A stretch of DNA of 64,000 nt from the NCBI GenBank assembly GCA_016218975.1, contig JACRCO010000069.1:1-64000 (forward strand). Reading direction: 5' to 3'. Positions within the stretch are counted from its first letter, which is position 1, and each line of letters begins with the position of its first letter. The notes below the pieces were generated by a model. The model ran no database searches and was not told the origin of the DNA. It was given only the letters and a program-made list of their open reading frames with translations. The position numbers were made by a program, and so were the translations under genes. Positions 1 to 6,889 of this stretch are shown one piece after another. Origin of the DNA: Deltaproteobacteria bacterium. Its GTDB lineage: Bacteria > Desulfobacterota > Deferrimicrobia > Deferrimicrobiales > Deferrimicrobiaceae.

Positions 1-118
1 ATCTGATCTGCGGGCCAGACTCGAAGGTCTCAGCTGAAGCACAGATTCACCTTCCCCCCTCCGCCTCGGCGTCCCGAGGCAGATTCAATAAACAAGATCG
101 AAGATACCAATTCAAGAT

Positions 119-142
119 ACAAGCTGAAGCGGAGCGTTATGT
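119..142 (+). repeat. Right half of an attC site (left half not visible)
   Basis: The GCTGAAGCGGAGCGTT motif ending in GTTATGT (136-142) matches the right arm of the complete attC sites further along, for example the one ending at 4565. No matching RYYYAAC left arm is seen in bases 1-118, so the site is partial or strongly diverged. A short perfect hairpin (7-bp stem, 63-69 with 74-80) lies just upstream. It marks the left end of the first recognisable cassette. Confidence 0.6.
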
Positions 143-273
143 GCTCAATGAACAACCCTCACAGAATGAATGTTATAGGAAATAGAGCGGCATGACGTCG
201 ATGACAGAAGTTAACGGCTCTGCATATCAACCAATCAAGGAGAGTCAAAATGAGTTGATCAAATAGTCTGTGT

Positions 274-642
274 ATGATGATCGTATGCTTGATCTTTGCC
301 GGTTATGTGGCCGGAGCAAATCAGGCAGCGGGTGCTGATAACGGGATCGCCGGAAAATATTTTCTTTCAGTAGACCCGTTCCAATATATTCAACTGCACC
401 CCGATGGTACTTGTCTTGCGGGCGCAAGGGAGCTTACCCCCAGCGGTACGTTTAAAGGGAGCATCACGGTGCTTAAGATGACCTATGGAGTAAAGGGGGA
501 TATCATTACGCTGACAGGGGGACCTCAAGGGAACAGCATTGACTTCAGGCTCGAAGGCAATGCCCTTGTGCCGCTGCAGAAACAGAGAGGCACACCTGCC
601 ATGAAGAAGGCCATGGAAGGATCAAAATATATAAGAAGATAG
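274..642 (+). CDS. Small exported protein, integron cassette gene, 5' end possibly damaged
   Basis: I do not recognise this 122-residue protein. Its N terminus is hydrophobic and signal-like (IVCLIFAGYVAG), followed by a soluble region of about 95 residues, so export is likely. A good Shine-Dalgarno (AAGGAG, 237-242) is placed for an ATG at 250, in the same frame, but codon 3 of that longer form is TGA. The readable start is therefore ATG 274, which has no Shine-Dalgarno of its own. A nonsense mutation or reinitiation could explain this. The gene lies just after a partial attC, which fits a cassette gene. Confidence 0.55.
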   Translation: MMIVCLIFAGYVAGANQAAGADNGIAGKYFLSVDPFQYIQLHPDGTCLAGARELTPSGTFKGSITVLKMTYGVKGDIITLTGGPQGNSIDFRLEGNALVPLQKQRGTPAMKKAMEGSKYIRR

Positions 643-707
643 GCTTTTCATCCCTGTATGAAGCCGAGGTGTTCGATGAAGTAGCGAGCAGATCAAGGAG
701 GAATACC

Positions 708-1094
708 GTGAGATCCTTCATTGTCGTCTGTCTTTTGATGCTGGCAGTCGGCTCGGCAGGCGCCGAGCTTGGCACGGCGGTTGTCGAGACTCGGCCATAC
801 AGTCAGAACAACGCCTCGCTTGAGGTGAGCATGTGGGATGTGGGCGGGGGCAACTTCTTCAGGCCGAACGCGAATATCATACTGAACATTCATGGGGCAA
901 GGGCATCAAGGGTTACGCTCTCATCGCTCGACAGCAATGGTGTCCTGACGGAGATCCAGGCTCTTTCCTGCCGGGACGGGGAGAGGGTCAACTTCAACAC
1001 AAAATACAACATTGGCGGCACCCGCGCCTTGGTGATCCGACTATTTGACGCTCGGAACAACATGTTGGCTGAACTGACAAGGAATGTTCCTTAG
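708..1094 (+). CDS. Small exported protein of unknown function
   Basis: This is a 128-residue protein with a clear signal peptide: a basic start, the hydrophobic run FIVVCLLMLAVGS, then a probable signal peptidase cut near AGA-EL. GTG 708 is chosen because AAGGAGG lies a few bases upstream, while the earlier ATG at 669 has no ribosome site. The mature part is rich in beta-type sequence with aromatic and Asn residues and has no motif I know. It follows the preceding small exported gene in the same direction with a 65-base gap and may share its transcript. Confidence 0.65.
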   Translation: MRSFIVVCLLMLAVGSAGAELGTAVVETRPYSQNNASLEVSMWDVGGGNFFRPNANIILNIHGARASRVTLSSLDSNGVLTEIQALSCRDGERVNFNTKYNIGGTRALVIRLFDARNNMLAELTRNVP

Positions 1095-1167
1095 CAGCGG
1101 CCGGGAGTCCGTGTTTCATGCGGTTCCTTGGGGCGACGAGGTTCCTCCTTGTCCATATTCCATCAAT

Positions 1168-1194
1168 AAAAAAGGCCCGTATTATTTCCGGGTC
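1168..1194. terminator. Hairpin with T-run, likely terminator
   Basis: A 6-bp stem (1174-1179 with 1189-1194, one G-T pair) with a 9-base loop is flanked on the left by AAAAAA. Read on the minus strand it ends in six T; read on the plus strand it has only a short T tract. It sits 80 bases after the exported-protein gene. The rest of 1095-1367 holds no gene I can support. Confidence 0.4.
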
Positions 1195-1367
1195 TTTCGA
1201 AGATGTTCGGGCTTCTGAACGAGAGGCGAACGGCGCCCAAGCTAACGCACGGCCTGTCGAGCCATAGGCAAACCGAGCTGCCGTCCGCCAACGATCTCCG
1301 CTTCGACAATGCTCGAATCGGAGGCTGAAGGCAAGATACAAGGCATACAACCATAGGTGGTAAAGAA

Positions 1368-1979
1368 ATGATCGTGTCCGTGATTCTCGCGCACCCAAAT
1401 TCCCAGAGCTTCAATCATGCAATCGCGCGGACTGCCGCGGATGAACTGAGTCGGAACGGACACGAGGTCCGCTTTCATGATTTGTGCGCGGAAAAATTTG
1501 ACCCGATTCTATCGAGCGCGGAAATCCCGGACACGGCCGTTGTTCCAAATATAATCGAAACTCATTGCCGGGAGGTTGCTTCTGCCGATGGAATTGTCAT
1601 AGTTCATCCAAATTGGTGGGGACAACCTCCCGCCATTTTGAAGGGATGGATCGACAGAGTATTACGTCCTGGGGTTGCATATAACTTTCTGGAAGGGAAC
1701 GCTGGTGAAGGGATTCCGATCGGATTATTAAAGGCGAAAGTTGCTATCGTCTTTAATACATCGAATACACCAGAAGAACGAGAACAGGAAGTATTTGGTG
1801 ACCCACTCGAACTCATATGGAGACAATGCATATTTGATCTTTGTGGGGTAAATAATTTCTGTCGGGAAATGTTTCGGGTTGTTGTCACAAGCACGCAAAG
1901 TGAACGTGCTGAATGGTTAGAAAAGGTTAAGAAAACGATCAATATTTATTTTCCTCAAGAATTATATGTTGATGCCTAA
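1368..1979 (+). CDS. NAD(P)H-dependent oxidoreductase, flavodoxin-like fold (Flavodoxin_2 type)
   Basis: This 203-residue protein has the flavodoxin-2 / NAD(P)H quinone reductase pattern. It starts with a beta strand and loop VILAHPNSQSFNHA that binds FMN/FAD phosphate. IVIVHPNWWGQPPAILKGWIDRV follows near residues 76-98, and a conserved RVL-PG-AY segment after that. Such enzymes make two-electron reductions of quinones or similar substrates using FMN or FAD in the cytoplasm. The stop codon lies inside the left end of the following attC, the usual layout of an integron cassette. Base composition is lower in GC than the core genes to the right. Confidence 0.8.
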   Translation: MIVSVILAHPNSQSFNHAIARTAADELSRNGHEVRFHDLCAEKFDPILSSAEIPDTAVVPNIIETHCREVASADGIVIVHPNWWGQPPAILKGWIDRVLRPGVAYNFLEGNAGEGIPIGLLKAKVAIVFNTSNTPEEREQEVFGDPLELIWRQCIFDLCGVNNFCREMFRVVVTSTQSERAEWLEKVKKTINIYFPQELYVDA

Positions 1980-2047
1980 CAACGGGCTGAATCTGACGGC
2001 TAACCTCTTTCTCGTTCAGTTCCCGCAGCTTAGCCCGAGCGTTAGAC
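1974..2047 (+). repeat. attC recombination site (74 bp)
   Basis: The site runs from GCCTAAC (1974-1980) to GTTAGAC (2041-2047). An internal dyad (GGGCTGA-ATCTG pairing with CAGCTTAGCCC) has the unpaired base expected of attC hairpins. The stop codon of the preceding oxidoreductase gene is inside the left core site. Confidence 0.85.
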
Positions 2048-2121
2048 GCACTTTCATTTTTACACCGTAGGCACCTTGCCATGTGTTTCTGCCAGTGGTA
2101 CTCTTAGATGTACTATAGGAG

Positions 2122-2406
2122 GTGACTCTGATTGGCAAGGTGCCGAATATCATTCCGATCTCCGATCTTCGCCAAGATGCAGCAGCTATTGTGAAGCGTG
2201 TCCGGGTCTCGAAAGAGCCGGTTTTTATCACGCAGCGGGGGCGATCTGCTGTGGTGATAGAGAGTACCGAGTCATATGAAAAGAAGGAACACGATCTCGA
2301 ACTTCTTCGCCTCTTGGCCCAGGGGGACAGGGAAATTGCAGCGGGGAAGGGGTACGATCTCGACACGGTTATGGCGGAATTGGATTCCCTGCTCGCGGAA
2401 GGCTAA
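2122..2406 (+). CDS. Phd/YefM-family antitoxin
   Basis: This antitoxin of about 92 residues has the Phd/YefM N-terminal signature: NIIPISDLRQDAAAIVKRV, then EPVFITQRGRSAVVIES. The C-terminal tail is charged and probably binds and neutralises the toxin encoded directly after it (stop 2404-2406, toxin ATG 2407). Family members also repress their own promoter. GTG 2122 is the first conventional start, but it overlaps the Shine-Dalgarno AGGAGG (2117-2122). Actual initiation may be at CTG 2128 or ATT 2131, five to eight bases after the SD. This is a complete antitoxin-toxin cassette between two attC sites. Confidence 0.8.
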   Translation: MTLIGKVPNIIPISDLRQDAAAIVKRVRVSKEPVFITQRGRSAVVIESTESYEKKEHDLELLRLLAQGDREIAAGKGYDLDTVMAELDSLLAEG

Positions 2407-2712
2407 ATGGCGAAAATACTATTCACGCCATCCGCTCGCGCCCAGATCATTTCCGCTATCAATTATATCCAGAGAGAAAATCGTGAAGCCGCTCGTCGTT
2501 TCCGGCGGCGTGTTGAAACCGTCTTGCGACGGTTGAACAAGTTTCCTGACTCCGGGCGGCAGATCCCAGAGTTTCCAAGTCTTCCGCACAGGGAAGATAT
2601 CGTTGCGCCATATCGATTTTTCTATCGCGCCGTTGGGAAAAAAGTATGGATTGTCGCGGTGTGGCATGGGGCGCAACTCCCCGAAGTTCCAGAAAATATT
2701 GAAGGCGTCTAA
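2407..2712 (+). CDS. RelE/ParE-family toxin
   Basis: This 101-residue toxin has the ParE/RelE fold pattern. FTPSARAQIISAINYI opens the N-terminal helices, RRFRRRVETVLRRL follows, then GRQIPEF and a C-terminal VAPYRFFYRAVGKKVWIVAVWHG core. ParE members poison gyrase and RelE members cut mRNA on the ribosome; sequence alone does not decide between them, though the form resembles ParE. It abuts the antitoxin gene with no gap. The stop codon lies inside the next attC-like site, so this pair is one cassette. Confidence 0.85.
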   Translation: MAKILFTPSARAQIISAINYIQRENREAARRFRRRVETVLRRLNKFPDSGRQIPEFPSLPHREDIVAPYRFFYRAVGKKVWIVAVWHGAQLPEVPENIEGV

Positions 2713-2779
2713 CTACCGGCTGGAGCTGCCGGCTCGCCATTGTTGAGGCATGAGCGCCCGCAGAAGCGGAGCGTCTGGC
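2707..2779 (+). repeat. Degenerate attC site
   Basis: The left end GTCTAAC (2707-2713) is intact. The right end is GTCTGGC (2773-2779) instead of GTTRRRY. The internal arms CCGGCTGGAGCTGCCGGC and CCGCAGAAGCGGAGC match the other sites. It is probably decayed at the right core. Confidence 0.65.
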
Positions 2780-2860
2780 CCGGCTATGCCGGGAATGATG
2801 AGAACCGATGGAAGATTTGATATCCTGCTTCGCAGAATGGTGTGAAGAGGACGGATTGCA

Positions 2861-3097
2861 TTGCCGACGATAAAAATTATCGGGGCGTATCGGTTTTTCT
2901 TTTATAGCAACGAGGGAGAGGAGCCACCGCATATTCATGTGACGAGGGAAAAGAGCTCGGCAAAGTTTTGGCTTCGACCTATTCGGCTTGCATATTCCAA
3001 CGGATTCAAGGGGGCGGAACTTCGTAATTTGGAAAAAATCGTCACGAGATATCAGGCACAATTTCTGGAGGCATGGGATGCGTACTTCAAAGGCTGA
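2861..3097 (+). CDS. DUF4160 domain protein
   Basis: This 78-residue protein has the DUF4160 pattern: PTIKIIGAYRFFFYSNEGEEPPHIHV, with the conserved EPPHIHV motif near residues 20-26, and a C-terminal RNLEKIV...FLEAW. DUF4160 proteins are usually paired with DUF2442, and the pair is often listed as a putative toxin-antitoxin type module; activity is not proven here. TTG 2861 is used because no ATG lies upstream in frame and the family begins MP-I. It overlaps the next gene by 20 bases and sits between attC sites as one cassette. Confidence 0.8.
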   Translation: MPTIKIIGAYRFFFYSNEGEEPPHIHVTREKSSAKFWLRPIRLAYSNGFKGAELRNLEKIVTRYQAQFLEAWDAYFKG

Positions 3098-3350
3098 AGT
3101 TATTCCGCGTGCTCAAGCCGTGAAAGTAACGGCAGATGATCTGATCGTGGAACTGACTGATGGAAGGAGCATTATCGTTCCGTTGGCTTGGTTCCCGCGG
3201 TTACTTCATGCGACTACTGCACAACGAAGGAAATGGGAATTTGTAGGGGAAGGCGAAGGAATCCATTGGCCATTGATCGATGAGGATCTTAGTGTGGCAG
3301 GACTACTTCGCGGAACCCCCGCACCACAAAAATCTCGCCGAGCGGGCTAA
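3078..3350 (+). CDS. DUF2442 domain protein
   Basis: This 90-residue DUF2442 protein contains AVKVTADDLIVELTDGRSIIVPLAWFPRLLHAT followed by RRKWEFVGEGEGIHWPLIDEDLSVAGLL, the whole family core. DUF2442 usually accompanies DUF4160, and the two may act as partners. ATG 3078 was chosen because the homologous core begins shortly after it; the reading frame extends upstream only inside the DUF4160 gene. The stop codon TAA lies in the left end of the following attC, so both genes form one cassette. Confidence 0.8.
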   Translation: MRTSKAEVIPRAQAVKVTADDLIVELTDGRSIIVPLAWFPRLLHATTAQRRKWEFVGEGEGIHWPLIDEDLSVAGLLRGTPAPQKSRRAG

Positions 3351-3455
3351 CAACGGGTTGAAGCTGACGGCTCCTTCGTCGGTCGCGCTTTTTATCTCTC
3401 CTCGTCGGGAAAAAGCGTTCCCTCCTCGGCCCGCAGCTTAGCGCGAGCGTTAGAC
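3345..3455 (+). repeat. attC recombination site (111 bp)
   Basis: It runs from GGCTAAC (3345-3351) to GTTAGAC (3449-3455). Its arms CGGGTTGAAGCTGACGGC and GCAGCTTAGCGCGAGC are separated by a longer centre (CTCCTTCGTCGG...CTCCTCGTCGG). The 3' end of the DUF2442 gene is inside the left arm. Confidence 0.85.
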
Positions 3456-3478
3456 CGGCATAGAGGTATAAATACAAA

Positions 3479-3619
3479 ATGTGTCAGCGCAAACGAGTAT
3501 TAGCATTAGTCCTCATCATCGTGTCATTTGCGCCCATTCAAAATTCACATTCCAATACAGTATGTTCAGTTGATACACAAGACGAAATATACCTAATAAA
3601 TAATTGTAATTACAATTAA
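3479..3619 (+). CDS. Possible 46-residue exported peptide (small cassette ORF)
   Basis: Between two attC sites the only sensible reading frame encodes 46 residues. It begins MCQRKRVLALVLIIVSFAP, a basic N terminus plus a hydrophobic stretch typical of a signal peptide, followed by a short polar tail with two Cys. A weak AGAGG lies about 11 bases upstream of ATG 3479. The cassette is visibly AT-rich compared with the core genome. No family is recognised. The frame is short enough to be chance, but position and the signal-like start favour a real small secreted peptide. Confidence 0.35.
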   Translation: MCQRKRVLALVLIIVSFAPIQNSHSNTVCSVDTQDEIYLINNCNYN

Positions 3620-3675
3620 GACGAAATATAAATACACATTAGTAGAGCACAGTTGGTGGTGATAAAAATATTTCC

Positions 3676-3749
3676 GTCTAACTACCGCTTGCAGATGACG
3701 GCTCGCATCTTTTTCGATGAGCGCCCGCAGTTCAGCCGGAGCGTTGGGC
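3676..3749 (+). repeat. attC recombination site (74 bp)
   Basis: It runs from GTCTAAC (3676-3682) to GTTGGGC (3743-3749), with arms CCGCTTGCAGATGACGGC and GCCCGCAGTTCAGCCGGAGC. It closes the small AT-rich cassette and precedes the VapBC cassette. Confidence 0.85.
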
Positions 3750-3842
3750 AGAAAAAAAAGCTGAGTTGGAGAACCAAATTGGAGTGTTGCATTCCTCGAC
3801 GAGTTGTGTAGGATTATGTGTAGATGCTGATGGGGGTGCATT

Positions 3843-4043
3843 ATGCCGACGAATCTTCATATCGAAACGAAATTGCTCGAGGAGGCGCAACGGTTGGGGC
3901 AACACCGCACGAAACGCGAAACGGTCAACGAGGCGTTGCGCGAATATATCCAGTATAGGAAACGCTTGCAAGCGGTGAAGGCGTTCGGAACGATCGATTT
4001 TGACCCGGGCTATGATTACAAGAAAATGCGGAAAGCCCGTTGA
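3843..4043 (+). CDS. vapB: VapB-type antitoxin
   Basis: This 66-residue antitoxin has the VapB pattern: MPTNLHIETKLLEEAQRLG forms a ribbon-helix-helix DNA-binding unit, TKRETVNEALREYI follows, and FDPGYDYKKMRKAR is a toxin-binding tail. It represses its operon and blocks the PIN nuclease encoded next. Its stop codon overlaps the TTG start of vapC by two bases (TTGA), so translation is coupled. GGGGG lies upstream of ATG 3843 as a weak ribosome site. The pair lies between two intact attC sites. Confidence 0.85.
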   Translation: MPTNLHIETKLLEEAQRLGQHRTKRETVNEALREYIQYRKRLQAVKAFGTIDFDPGYDYKKMRKAR

Positions 4044-4459
4044 TCGTTGTCGACACGTCGGTTTGGTCGCTGGCATTTCGGCGGCGCAACTGGCCGAAGG
4101 GGGTTATGCCAGGGGTTGTCCAACTCTTGGAGAAATTGACTCGCGACAAACAACGAGTGGTCGTCCCAGGCATAGTTAATCAGGAACTATTGTCCGGGAT
4201 CAAAGAGCCATCTCAAGCAGAGAAAATAATGGGGATTATGGAAGGGTACCCCATACTATTGGCAACCCAGGACCATCACATAAAAGCGGCAAATATTTCT
4301 AACGTTTGCAGAAAAGCGGGTGTTTCAGCCGCAACTGTCGATTGTCTGATTGCGGCTCAATGCATTATGGAAAAAGGAATTCTACTCACGATGGATGATG
4401 ATTTTTCCCTCATGGCAAGACATTGTACGTTACGACTTTATCCGATTCCAATTGATTGA
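4040..4459 (+). CDS. vapC: VapC-type PIN-domain toxin
   Basis: This 139-residue PIN nuclease has the acidic residues expected for metal binding: IVVDTSVW (Asp5), a Glu in GIVNQELLSGI (near residue 49), Asp in ATVDCLIAAQC (near 100) and DDDFSLMAR (near 118-120). VapC toxins cut specific tRNAs or rRNA. The start is TTG 4040, overlapping the vapB stop. Downstream it runs into a complete attC at 4495. All key residues appear present, so the toxin is probably active. Confidence 0.85.
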   Translation: MIVVDTSVWSLAFRRRNWPKGVMPGVVQLLEKLTRDKQRVVVPGIVNQELLSGIKEPSQAEKIMGIMEGYPILLATQDHHIKAANISNVCRKAGVSAATVDCLIAAQCIMEKGILLTMDDDFSLMARHCTLRLYPIPID

Positions 4460-4494
4460 ATATTACGCCACTTTCGCGGTGTTTTTTTTATTCT

Positions 4495-4565
4495 GCCCAA
4501 CTACCGCTTGCAACTGACGGCTCGCACCTTTCTCGCTGGGCGCCCGCTGAAGCGGAGCGTTAGGA
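4495..4565 (+). repeat. attC recombination site (71 bp)
   Basis: It runs from GCCCAAC (4495-4501) to GTTAGGA (4559-4565), with arms CCGCTTGCAACTGACGGC and GCCCGCTGAAGCGGAGC. It ends the VapBC cassette. Confidence 0.85.
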
Positions 4566-4602
4566 GCACGATATTAGCGAAGATCAATAATGATATGACG
4601 GC

Positions 4603-4638
4603 TTGACGCTATGGCGTCATGGCGGTATGATGGGCATA
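4603..4638 (+). promoter_or_regulatory. Cassette promoter with built-in palindromic operator
   Basis: A near-consensus sigma-70 promoter is visible: TTGACG (4603-4608), a 17-base spacer, and TATGAT (4626-4631). A perfect inverted repeat TGACGC-TATG-GCGTCA (4604-4619) overlaps the -35 box and spacer, as expected of an antitoxin operator. The predicted transcription start falls at or next to ATG 4638, so the mRNA would be leaderless. Confidence 0.65.
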
Positions 4639-4871
4639 TGAAAACAGCGATGAAAAGAGCAACGGTATATTTCGATTCCCAGATCCACAGGGCTCTGCGT
4701 CTTAAGGCCGCCGAAACGGAACTATCCGTCTCGGAATTGGTCAACAAGGCTGTAAAGTTGAGCTTGGCTGAAGACGCTGAAGATTTGGCCGCTTTTGAGG
4801 AGCGAGCCCACGAACCGAATCTTGCCTTCGAGGATTTCCTTAAGGATCTGCGGAAACGTGGCAAGCTATAG
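4638..4871 (+). CDS. Ribbon-helix-helix type antitoxin
   Basis: This 77-residue protein has an N-terminal RHH pattern (KRATVYFDSQIHRALRLKAAETELSVSELVNKAV). A charged C-terminal half (FEDFLKDLRKRGKL) is typical of the toxin-binding tail. It should repress its own promoter through the palindrome at 4604-4619 and neutralise the RelE-type toxin encoded next. ATG 4638 is preferred because the promoter places transcription start there; ATG 4650 is an alternative. It overlaps the toxin gene by 14 bases. Confidence 0.8.
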   Translation: MKTAMKRATVYFDSQIHRALRLKAAETELSVSELVNKAVKLSLAEDAEDLAAFEERAHEPNLAFEDFLKDLRKRGKL

Positions 4872-5115
4872 GCTTTCCATCAAGCCGTCTGCCGCCAAAG
4901 AGATAGAAGCCCTCCCTAAAAACGATCGTATCCGCATTATCAAGCGGATAAAAGGCCTCGCTGAAAATCCTAGACCTCCTGGTTCCGAGAAGTTAACAGG
5001 AAATGACAAATATCGTGTCCGCCAGGGGCAGTATCGAATTGTTTACTCGGTTTCAGAACAAGAGCTTATTGTTTTGGTTGTTAAAGTTGCACATCGTCGT
5101 GAAGTTTATCGGTGA
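4858..5115 (+). CDS. RelE/ParE-family toxin
   Basis: This 85-residue toxin has the RelE core: SYRLSIKPSAAKEIEALPKNDRIRIIKRI, then GSEKLTGNDKYRVRQGQYRIVYSV and VVKVAHRREVYR. The KYRVR-G-YRIVY and HRREVY motifs match mRNA-cleaving RelE proteins. GTG 4858 starts inside the antitoxin gene, which couples translation. The stop codon is just before the following attC (5120). The antitoxin-toxin pair has its own promoter and forms a complete, probably functional cassette. Confidence 0.85.
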   Translation: MASYRLSIKPSAAKEIEALPKNDRIRIIKRIKGLAENPRPPGSEKLTGNDKYRVRQGQYRIVYSVSEQELIVLVVKVAHRREVYR

Positions 5116-5119
5116 CGGC

Positions 5120-5247
5120 ACCTAACTACGCGCTGAAGCTGGCGGCTCCTTCGGGTCACAGTTCTTGCAATTTGACGGCAGCTTGAAAAGCTTTGTCCTT
5201 CGGGGCAAGACCAGTGCCCCTCGACCCGCTTAGCGCGAGCGTTATAC
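5120..5247 (+). repeat. attC recombination site (128 bp)
   Basis: It runs from ACCTAAC (5120-5126) to GTTATAC (5241-5247), with arms CGCGCTGAAGCTGGCGGC and GACCCGCTTAGCGCGAGC. The long centre is closely related to that of the site at 7263, for example the shared CAAGACCAGTGC. Confidence 0.85.
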
Positions 5248-5520
5248 GGACTTTTGATGGGTATTGAATTGCTTGAAGCTTCGCCTCCACAACTTTTCGG
5301 ATCGAAGAGATAACATCATCTCGCCCTCCGTCACGAAGCTCCAAGCATACTGTGAATACCGGATCCCGCCAGAACTCATCAGCCCGATCGTTCATATGAA
5401 TAACTACAAATCCTCGGGTGTCAGGCCCGTTCGCTTCCCGATGCGGGCCAACATACGAGGACCAATTTCTTCACGGTCGTGAAAGGAAAAAATGAAGTCC
5501 GGAAATCCAGGTTATGAGAG
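5248..5520 (-). pseudogene. Unrecognised, probably broken minus-strand cassette ORF
   Basis: The stretch 5248-5612 has no intact plus-strand gene. On the minus strand two partly overlapping open frames look coding. One contains FHDREEIGPRMLARIGKRTG and ends at a TAG. The other starts at ATG 5395 with MNDRADEFWRDPVFTVCLEL and runs on into the preceding attC. Neither has a clear ribosome site, and both give sensible amino acid composition over the same bases. This could be a decayed gene with a frameshift. I know no family for it. Confidence 0.25.
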
Positions 5521-5612
5521 CGTGCGGTGGGAACCGGATTGACGTTTGATCGTCTAACCGATTCGAAGTAGAGATGCTAATACCTGTCTGGCGCGGCTAC
5601 TACGCCATTCGC

Positions 5613-5819
5613 TCATGCGGCTTCAAATGAAATGGTCGTTAGATCCGGTCCCGCCTCTCCGTTTTCTATACGATCCGCAATCACGCGCAGGGCAAGTGCT
5701 TGGACCCGCGGTTTCGCCTCTTCGAGGGTTTTTCCATAGCACATAACACCTGGGAGTTCGATCACCTCGGCGATCCAACGCCCATCAGACTCTTGCTCAT
5801 TCTCGACCAAGAACTTCAT
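5613..5819 (-). CDS. hicB: HicB-type antitoxin, apparently without its HicA
   Basis: This 68-residue protein has the HicB partial RNase-H fold pattern: MKFLVENEQESDGRWIAEVI, then LPGVMCYGKTLEEAKPRVQALALRVIADRIENGE. HicB antitoxins neutralise the double-stranded-RNA-binding toxin HicA. ATG 5819 has AAGGAG a suitable distance upstream on the minus strand; a longer frame exists but runs into transposase-derived sequence. No HicA gene is visible on either side. The upstream side is occupied by a truncated ISL3-type transposase, so the partner may have been lost. Confidence 0.7.
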   Translation of the reverse strand: MKFLVENEQESDGRWIAEVIELPGVMCYGKTLEEAKPRVQALALRVIADRIENGEAGPDLTTISFEAA

Positions 5820-6029
5820 GGCCTCGACTCCTTTCCCCTTCGCACTATCATACGCATTTTCCATATCGCTGGCGATAGCCGGCTCTTCAGAATTTGTAGT
5901 GGGTTGACGGGTTTTTGGGGTCACGGCCGTCAGTTTGTTTGTCGCTCTTTTCCATCTGTCGGATAATGTTGTCCGCCACGGCGCTTTTGAACGTCGTTTG
6001 TTCCCCGGAACGCGCAGCGGAGGGAGCCG

Positions 6030-6308
6030 ATGCAGGACCGTGAGCTGTACGCCCGGATTCTGGGTATCACCGACCCGTGGCAGGTGGAGCGAGTCGAGTT
6101 GAAGTTGGAGATCGGAGAGGTGCATATCGTTCTCGGGCACGCCCCCGACTTGCGCTGGCCATGTCCGGAGTGCGGCGCTTCGTGCACGCTGCACGATCAT
6201 CAGCCGGAGCGGCAGTGGCGGCATTTGGACACGTGCCAGTACAAGACGATCCTTCACACGGCTCCGCCGCGCAGCAACTGCCCCGAGCATGGGCCGCGCC
6301 CGGAATAA
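6030..6308 (+). pseudogene. Truncated ISL3-family transposase (N-terminal fragment)
   Basis: The 92-residue frame holds the N-terminal zinc-binding part of ISL3-type transposases: LYARILGITDPWQVERVELKL, then WPCPECGASCTLHDHQPERQWRHLDTCQY and CPEHGPRP. The catalytic DDE part, normally another 300 or more residues, is absent; the frame ends at 6308 and normal-looking toxin-antitoxin sequence starts about 35 bases later. Bases from roughly 5900 to 6029 probably belong to the same element, but I cannot define its end. This is a remnant of an insertion that interrupted the cassette array. Confidence 0.7.
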
Positions 6309-6342
6309 AGTGTTACCTATCAGCCCGATCATTCACTGAAAC

Positions 6343-6597
6343 CTATTTATTGTAGACTTCTTTCCTGTTGCCTATCCTCAATATGATTACTTCCTCCCCG
6401 ATAAGAACGTAAATAATGCGATAGTCCCCAAGCCGATATTTTCTGAGTCCAGCAAACTTGCCTTTCAGTACTGGAATGGAATCAGGATGCTTTAATAAGT
6501 CTTTTTCTATTTTATCCATAATGCGGGAAGCTTCTGGCTTGCCTAATTTTTTTAGATCTTTCAGGACCGATTTTTTATAAACGATCCTATAAGCCAA
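6343..6597 (-). CDS. RelE/ParE-family toxin
   Basis: This 84-residue toxin begins AYRIVYKKSVLKDLKKLGK and has the LKGKFAGLRKYRLGDYRIIYVLIGEEVIILRIGNRKEVYNK core of RelE-type mRNA interferases. The conserved KYR-GDYRIIY and NRKEVY motifs are intact. It reads leftward and overlaps its antitoxin gene by 11 bases. The downstream attC expected for this inverted cassette is missing; the truncated transposase lies there instead. The toxin looks complete. Confidence 0.85.
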   Translation of the reverse strand: MAYRIVYKKSVLKDLKKLGKPEASRIMDKIEKDLLKHPDSIPVLKGKFAGLRKYRLGDYRIIYVLIGEEVIILRIGNRKEVYNK

Positions 6598-6805
6598 GTG
6601 CTTTTCTCATTTCTTCGCTTGTAATAACGTGATCAGACTTGTCTCGCAGTCGATCAAGGGCGACTTGGAGATCGGCGTAATCCTCAAGGTAAACCTCCAA
6701 TGCCTTTTGCAATATGTACGACCTCGGCCTGTCCGTCTCCTTGGCGATACCTTCCAGTTGTTTCGCCAACCCATCAGGTAGTCGGATCGATATTGCGACA
6801 CTCAT
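6587..6805 (-). CDS. CopG/RHH-type antitoxin
   Basis: This 72-residue antitoxin contains SVAISIRLPDGLAKQLEGIAKETDRPRSYILQKALEVYLEDY, a ribbon-helix-helix DNA-binding unit, followed by an acidic tail. ATG 6805 is preceded by AGGAGGTGTCGCC, a strong ribosome site, which rules out the longer frame. It is translationally coupled to the RelE toxin (11-base overlap). It should bind the toxin and autoregulate the pair. The gene begins 85 bases after an attC read on the minus strand, consistent with an inverted cassette. Confidence 0.85.
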   Translation of the reverse strand: MSVAISIRLPDGLAKQLEGIAKETDRPRSYILQKALEVYLEDYADLQVALDRLRDKSDHVITSEEMRKALGL

Positions 6806-6889
6806 GGCGACACCTCCTGCATTCTTTGTATTACATTGTACGCAATGTCGCCAACGATTGCAATGGTTGCTCTCCAAATAAAGTTGAAA

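Noticed and set aside
4465-4492. Terminator after vapC (CGCCACTTTCGCGGTG before a T-run)
   Set aside because: The arms are mirror-like, not complementary, so no real stem forms.
5552-5644. GTCTAAC...GTTAGAT as an attC site near hicB
   Set aside because: The right end lies in hicB coding sequence and the internal arms are not symmetric in spacing, so it is probably chance.
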